Positions 49,853 through 53,752 of a DNA stretch of 53,752 bases are shown one piece after another. Both the position numbers and the translations under genes were made by a program. The stretch is from GMQP-bins7 sp963776565. GTDB lineage: Bacteria > Actinomycetota > Thermoleophilia > Gaiellales > Gaiellaceae. The notes beneath the pieces are model-generated. The model was given only the letters and a program-made list of their open reading frames with translations, was not told the origin of the DNA and ran no database searches. The stretch is from contig CAVZNF010000012.1 of assembly GCA_963776565.1 (NCBI GenBank), positions 1 to 53,752 of the forward strand. Direction: 5' to 3'. The first letter of the stretch is position 1, and each line of letters opens with the position of its first letter.

Positions 49853-50913
49853 TGCGATCACGAGTGGGCATCCACGCTGCGGCGACACTCGCGATCGCGG
49901 TCCTGGCGCTAGCGGCAGTCGGGAGTCTCGCCCACGCGACCGCCCCGGCTACCAACGGCCGCATCGTCTTCGAGCGCCTTCGCTTCCAGAACACGCTCTG
50001 GGGCGAGCTCTTCGTCATGAACGCGGACGGGACGGGCGTTCGCAAGCTCACACACCCGCCGTCCGGCACGGAGGACATCAACGCGGACTGGTCGCCGGAC
50101 GGATCGCGCATCGTCTTCGCCCGCGCGCCGTCCTCGGGCGTGCACTCGATCTGGGTCGTCAAGCCCGACGGAACCGGGCTTCGGCGGCTGACCCCGAACT
50201 GCCCACCCGGCGTAGGGATCCCCAAGTGCAAGGCCGACGACGGGTGGCCCGTCTGGTCGCCCGACGGGAAGCACATCGCCTTCCAGCGCCTTTCCGGGCC
50301 GCTTCGGCCGAAGGGGGCGACCGTGGACACTGCCAAGAGGATCTACAGGGACGAACTCGTCGTCACGGACGCGAACGGACGGCACCTGCGCAGCCTCGTC
50401 TGGTTCGGGCCGTGGCGTGGCGACCCGCAGATCCCCGCGTGGTCTCCAGACGGCAAGCGCCTCGTCTTCCTCGAGAGGAGCGACAACGGCGGGAACTGCT
50501 CCTGTCGCACTCTCTACGTCGTCAACGCCAATGGCACCGGACTGCATCGGCTGACGCCTCCGTCGATCGCTCCCGGCGACAAGATCGACTGGTCGCCGGA
50601 CGGGAGCACGATCCTCTTCCGGACGCATCCGGGCGAAGACCTGAACGGCTCGAGCGGACTGGGCGCGAACCTCTACACGATCAACCCCGACGGTACGGGC
50701 CTGCGGCAGCTGACGCACTTCGGCCCATCCGATCGAGTCGTTCCGGGCTCGTACTCTCCCGACGGCGCGTCGATCGTGTTCGGAACGAGCGCCGGCGCAG
50801 TTGGCGGCGTGCTTCCAGACGTCTTCGTGATGAACGCCGACGGCACGGGATTGCGGCAGCTCACGAAGACTCGCAACTTCGAGACCCAGGCGGACTGGGG
50901 GCCGGGCGGATAG
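49852..50913 (+). CDS. Secreted PD40 beta-propeller protein
   Basis: Protein of 353 residues from GTG 49852. Signal peptide MRSRVGIHAAATLAIAVLAL to SLAHATA. About six blades: RIVFERLRFQNTLWGELFVM, ADWSPDGSRIVFARAPSSGV, PVWSPDGKHIAFQRLSGPLR, PAWSPDGKRLVFLERSDNGG, IDWSPDGSTILFRTHPGEDL and GSYSPDGASIVFGTSAGAVG. Two Cys (NGGNCSCRTLYV, TPNCPPGVGIPKCKAD) may form disulfides. Coupled to the GntR gene, with the membrane PD40 gene divergent to it. Extracellular ligand unknown. Intact. Confidence 0.85.
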   Translation: MRSRVGIHAAATLAIAVLALAAVGSLAHATAPATNGRIVFERLRFQNTLWGELFVMNADGTGVRKLTHPPSGTEDINADWSPDGSRIVFARAPSSGVHSIWVVKPDGTGLRRLTPNCPPGVGIPKCKADDGWPVWSPDGKHIAFQRLSGPLRPKGATVDTAKRIYRDELVVTDANGRHLRSLVWFGPWRGDPQIPAWSPDGKRLVFLERSDNGGNCSCRTLYVVNANGTGLHRLTPPSIAPGDKIDWSPDGSTILFRTHPGEDLNGSSGLGANLYTINPDGTGLRQLTHFGPSDRVVPGSYSPDGASIVFGTSAGAVGGVLPDVFVMNADGTGLRQLTKTRNFETQADWGPGG

Positions 50914-50937
50914 GGCCCGGTCCGGAAGGAGGAACCG

Positions 50938-51375
50938 ATGAGCGATGCAAAGCATGTGCTCGAGCAAGCGATCGAAACCTGGAATGCCGGAGACCGCGAG
51001 GGGTGGGCGGCACTCTACGACGAGAACGTCGAGTGGGAAGCGCCGGGTGGCGCACGAATCTCCGGGTTGGAGGATCTCAAGGTGAAGTACTTCGACGCGC
51101 TGCTGGAAGCTGCGCCTGACCGGGCCAGCATCGTCGATTCGCTCTTCGCCGAAGGAGATCTCGTCGCCGAAGAGGGGAGGTACACGGGAACCCACACCGG
51201 AACGTGGCGGAACCCGGGTGGCGTCGAGATACCGGCGACTGGCAAGAGCTTGGACTTTCCGTTCAGTGCGATCTTCCGCGTCGAGAACGGCAAGATCGCC
51301 TCGATCCGCCTGTACTACGACCAGCTCGAGGTGCTCACTCAGCTTGGCCTAATGCCGACGCCCGCCTCGGCTTGA
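50938..51375 (+). CDS. SnoaL-like NTF2-fold protein
   Basis: Protein of 145 residues; ATG 50938 follows GGAAGGAGGAA. SnoaL-like signature: AIETWNAGDREGWAALYDEN, VEWEAPGGARISGLEDLKVK, YTGTHTGTWRNPGGVEIPAT and FRVENGKIASIRLYYDQLEV. Usually enzymes or binding proteins of polyketide-like ligands; function unknown here. Follows the PD40 gene by 24 bases on the same strand, so may be co-transcribed. Intact. Confidence 0.85.
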   Translation: MSDAKHVLEQAIETWNAGDREGWAALYDENVEWEAPGGARISGLEDLKVKYFDALLEAAPDRASIVDSLFAEGDLVAEEGRYTGTHTGTWRNPGGVEIPATGKSLDFPFSAIFRVENGKIASIRLYYDQLEVLTQLGLMPTPASA

Positions 51376-51448
51376 CCAGCTAACGTCGTCCGCCGATCCG
51401 AGCTAGGCACAGGGCGGACACTTGGGCGAGTGTTCTCTCCCTCGACTG

Positions 51449-52150
51449 TCACCGACATGGCGCGACCGAACGGGCCAGGAAGTGGAGCGTTCCTCGGCAG
51501 AGCCCAATCGCGGCTCGGCGCTGATAAGCCGCGGTCGCGAGGAGCCTGTCCTCAGTCTGATTCGTCATGAAGCCCATCTCGACGAGGATCACCGGCACGT
51601 CCGCCCAGTTGAAGCCAGTGAAGTCCGTGCGCTCCTGAAGCCCTCGGTCAGGGAAGCCGAGCGCTGCATGGAGATCAGCCTGGACGACCTGGGCGGCGCT
51701 CTTGCTCTCCGAGTAGATGTCGTCCGTCCACCCCGCGCGTCGGGCCGGGTAGAGCGTGTGCGTTCCGCGGGCGGTCGGGTCAGTCGAGCCGTCCGCGTGC
51801 ACTCGGAGGAACAGAGCCGCGCCGGCGCGGTTCGCGATCCTCGCGCGCGCGATGTTCCCGATACTCGTACCGGCCGTCTCCGTCCGTGTCATGACCACCC
51901 TCACGCCGGCGCGATCGAGGAGCGTACGGAGACGGAGACTGACGCGCAGGTCGAGGTCGGCCTCTCGGAGCCCGCTGACGACTCCGTGCGTCCCGCCGCC
52001 GTCCTTGATCTTCCGCGTCGACGAACCTGGGCCGATGGGCTCCGTCCGTGCATTCGCGCGCAGGTCGTGCCCCGGATCGATCACGACGACCGGACGCTGC
52101 TTCGCGGAAGCAGCGGGCGCGAGGAGTAGCGCAACGAGCAGCGATGGCAA
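51449..52150 (-). CDS. N-acetylmuramoyl-L-alanine amidase (Amidase_3)
   Basis: About 233 residues; exported. Zn-dependent amidase core: VVVIDPGHDLRANARTEPIG (His ligand), ADLDLRVSLRLRTLLDRAGV with the Glu ligand in the GLREADLDL segment, GAALFLRVHADGSTDPTARG (second His) and PVILVEMGFMTNQTEDRLLA (catalytic Glu). Cleaves the amide between MurNAc and L-Ala in peptidoglycan. The signal peptide reads LPSLLVALLLAPAASAK from TTG 52150; a GTG at 52181 in another frame suggests a frameshift near the start. Last gene of the minus-strand set with DUF192 and the sulfite-oxidase protein. Confidence 0.8.
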   Translation of the reverse strand: MPSLLVALLLAPAASAKQRPVVVIDPGHDLRANARTEPIGPGSSTRKIKDGGGTHGVVSGLREADLDLRVSLRLRTLLDRAGVRVVMTRTETAGTSIGNIARARIANRAGAALFLRVHADGSTDPTARGTHTLYPARRAGWTDDIYSESKSAAQVVQADLHAALGFPDRGLQERTDFTGFNWADVPVILVEMGFMTNQTEDRLLATAAYQRRAAIGLCRGTLHFLARSVAPCR

Positions 52151-52167
52151 GCCGTACCGGCAGGCGT

Positions 52168-52617
52168 TTAGCTCGCTGCACGGACGAGACGTTTGAGCTC
52201 GGCCGTCGGGCCGATGCGCCCGCGGGCCTCGGATCGCGTCGCAGGCAGCTCGAGCGCGTAGCGGTACTGGCTTCCGGGGTCGTAAATCCTGCACGGGTCC
52301 TTGCGGCACGGCGTCATCGACATCCTCCGAACCCGCCTGCCTGCGGTGTCGAAGAAGACGATCGTCAATGGCACCAGCGTGTTCTTCATCCAGAAGCCAC
52401 CCGACGTGGCCTGCGAGAACACGAAGAGCATCCCGTCGGCGGGCGCTTTCCTACGGAACATGAGACCACGCTGCTGCTGTGCCGAGGTCAGCGCGAGCTC
52501 GGGGCGAACAGGCTTGCCGTCGAGACGGAGATTCGCCCTCTCCGAGGACGCGCTGCCTGCCGGCGCGAAGAGAAGGACGGCACCTAGAAGCAGTCCGACG
52601 GGAGCCGACGCGCGCAC
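52168..52617 (-). CDS. DUF192 protein, exported
   Basis: Protein of 149 residues from GTG 52617. Signal peptide: MRASAPVGLLLGAVLLFAPA. DUF192 signature: RPELALTSAQQQRGLMFRRK, PADGMLFVFSQATSGGFWMK (the F.M.NT motif follows: NTLVPLTIVFFD) and YALELPATRSEARGRIGPTA. The C-terminus extends about 25 residues beyond the domain. Function unknown. Spaced 50 bases from the molybdoenzyme stop, 17 bases from the amidase start. Confidence 0.85.
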   Translation of the reverse strand: MRASAPVGLLLGAVLLFAPAGSASSERANLRLDGKPVRPELALTSAQQQRGLMFRRKAPADGMLFVFSQATSGGFWMKNTLVPLTIVFFDTAGRRVRRMSMTPCRKDPCRIYDPGSQYRYALELPATRSEARGRIGPTAELKRLVRAAS

Positions 52618-52667
52618 GGCGAAACGATAGGTCACGGGATCCGTCGGGTGCGCCGGCCCCTCGGCGG

Positions 52668-53715
52668 CTATTCCGTCACGCTCACGCGACACGCTGACCG
52701 CGTTGTTCACGTAGCCGCCGACGTTCCATGCGGGCTCGAGCGGTGCTCGTTGCCGGCGGCATCTCGCGCGCGACAGCAAAGCTCGTGCTCGCCGGGTTCG
52801 GCGCTCCATGCGAAGCGCCACGAGCGCCACGCCCAACGGCCGAGTATTGCAGGGCCCAGCTCCGCTGCCGACCAGGTCTTCCCTCCGTCGCTCGAAACTC
52901 GACGCAGGTGATCTCGGCCCGACCTGACCACGCACGTCCCGAGACCTCCAGGTCCCCGCCTCGACCACGCGCGCGCGGGTGGCGAACTCGGGAACGCCCG
53001 GCGGCGTCATCAGCGACCGGGGCGCAATCGTCGTGATCGGCTCGCCCGGCTCGTCCTCGTCGTGGCGGAACCGATAGCGAGTGCCGCATCTGGTAGCCGT
53101 CGAACGGCTCGTCGAGCGAGTGTGATGCGCGGAGCCACTTCACGCTCGTCATCCCGTACCAGCCCGGCACGACGAGGCGAAGCGGGAAGCCGTGTTGCGG
53201 TGGAAGCGGAACGCCGTTCACCTCGTAGGCGAGAAGGCATTGCCCGCCATCACCTCATCGACCGGAAGGCTCCGTGCGTAGCCTGTCCTCCCCACCCTCC
53301 ACGCCGCGGTCGAGGCCTGTGAACAACACCTCGATGGCGCCATCTGCATGCCGGCTTCTTCGAGCACGCGGCGACGCGACGCCGCGCCAGCTCGCCGTCC
53401 CGACCGCCTCGAGCAGCCACGGCTGACTGACGACATGCGGCTCGAGTGCACGCGCCCATTGCCGGCGCACTCCATCGTCACCGCGACCTCCACGGAAGAC
53501 CGAGAACGCAGGTCGTCGAGCGACAGCGACTGCGGCCGTTCCACCAGGCCACCGACGTCGAGGCGCCACACCGCCGCGTCGACATCCGGGATGTCGTAGT
53601 GCGTGAGGAGGTAGTGCAGGCCAATCGGCGTAATGTCCCAGCGCAGCGCCTCGAGCGGTATTGCGTGGTTCCTCGCTGCGAGCTGGAGCTCCTGGAGGCT
53701 GATCCCCTCGATCAC
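52668..53715 (-). CDS. Sulfite-oxidase-family molybdopterin enzyme (multiply frameshifted)
   Basis: About 349 codons from GTG 53715. Moco domain: PIGLHYLLTHYDIPDVDAAV, WRLDVGGLVERPQSLSLDDL and EVAVTMECAGNGR, in which the Cys is the molybdenum ligand of the family. The dimerisation domain has PPQHGFPLRLVVPGWYGMTS, VKWLRASHSLDEPFDGYQM and RRVSSDGGKTWSAAELGPAI. Ends PAWNVGGYVNNAV, with VSVTE and TAG at 52668-52670 in the repaired frame. At least four frame changes. No signal peptide, so cytoplasmic or exported by another route. Oxidises sulfite or a similar substrate in characterised relatives. Window ends 37 bases beyond the start. Confidence 0.8.
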
Positions 53716-53752
53716 GAGGCTGACCGTAGCGCAGGCGCGTCCTTTACGAACC

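Noticed and set aside
51424..51445. Possible sixth copy of the 28-bp repeat (GGGCGAGTGT then TCCCT.GA)
   Set aside because: The middle is different and shorter; may be chance.

Overview
The window is high-GC DNA with the gene style of a soil actinobacterium. BTAD/AAA regulators, F420/flavin-type LLM oxidoreductases, PD40 beta-propeller proteins, class III cyclases, DUF4389 and permease-prefix proteins all occur together. My best guess is Thermoleophilia (Gaiellales or Solirubrobacterales), inferred from family content only. No rRNA, tRNA, CRISPR array, transposase or phage module was found. About two dozen genes are split by single-base frameshifts, some in compensating pairs. These are dense in 0-9.8 kb and 30-53.7 kb and rare in 9.9-30 kb. 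I read most of them as uncorrected indel errors of a long-read or metagenomic assembly, and annotate each as one gene with the breaks noted.

Layout. 0-2.8 kb: two-component operon (receiver-only regulator, sensor kinase, NarL/LuxR regulator), minus strand. 2.9-4.6 kb: small secreted or anchored proteins and a VOC enzyme, with a strong hairpin terminator at 3478-3512. 4.6-9.8 kb: EmrB/QacA-type MFS exporter, MMPL/RND exporter, STAS protein, and ECF sigma factor with a SnoaL-like tail. 9.9-21.1 kb: an extracytoplasmic-protein region with two secreted proteins of the N,N-dimethylformamidase-beta type (one fused to RTX calcium-binding repeats), two PD40 propeller proteins, a PKD/Ig-like repeat protein and an 814-residue BTAD-cyclase-like-AAA regulator. 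Next to that regulator lies an array of three heptamers with 11-bp period, the layout of a SARP binding site. 21.1-30.2 kb: Ser/Thr kinase, two LLM oxidoreductases, Ca2+/H+ exchanger, tandem MmcQ/YjbR proteins, serine carboxypeptidase and membrane proteins. 30.2-32.2 kb: TPR-adenylate cyclase.

32.2-45.5 kb: small stress and regulatory modules. These are two ArsR-SRPBCC operons whose operator palindromes touch or cover the regulator start codon, an AlkZ-type DNA glycosylase, a DUF1326-DUF2182 pair, a PIN protein, cupins, a holin-like/DUF3618 pair, an APH-type phosphotransferase, and a PadR-permease-prefix operon with a long inverted repeat over the padR start. 45.5-48.2 kb: an alpha/beta hydrolase-cyclase fusion, a truncated divergent paralogue, a SnoaL-like gene and a VOC gene, separated by copies of a 28-bp interspersed repeat. 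A fifth copy lies upstream of the cupin gene at 42 kb. 48.2-53.7 kb: two more PD40 proteins around a GntR regulator, a SnoaL-like protein, an N-acetylmuramoyl-L-alanine amidase, a DUF192 protein and a sulfite-oxidase-family molybdoenzyme.

The most novel-looking signals are the 28-bp repeat family and its cassette-like spacing, the SARP-type heptamer array inside the secreted-protein cluster, and the duplicated arsR tail in the second ArsR operon.
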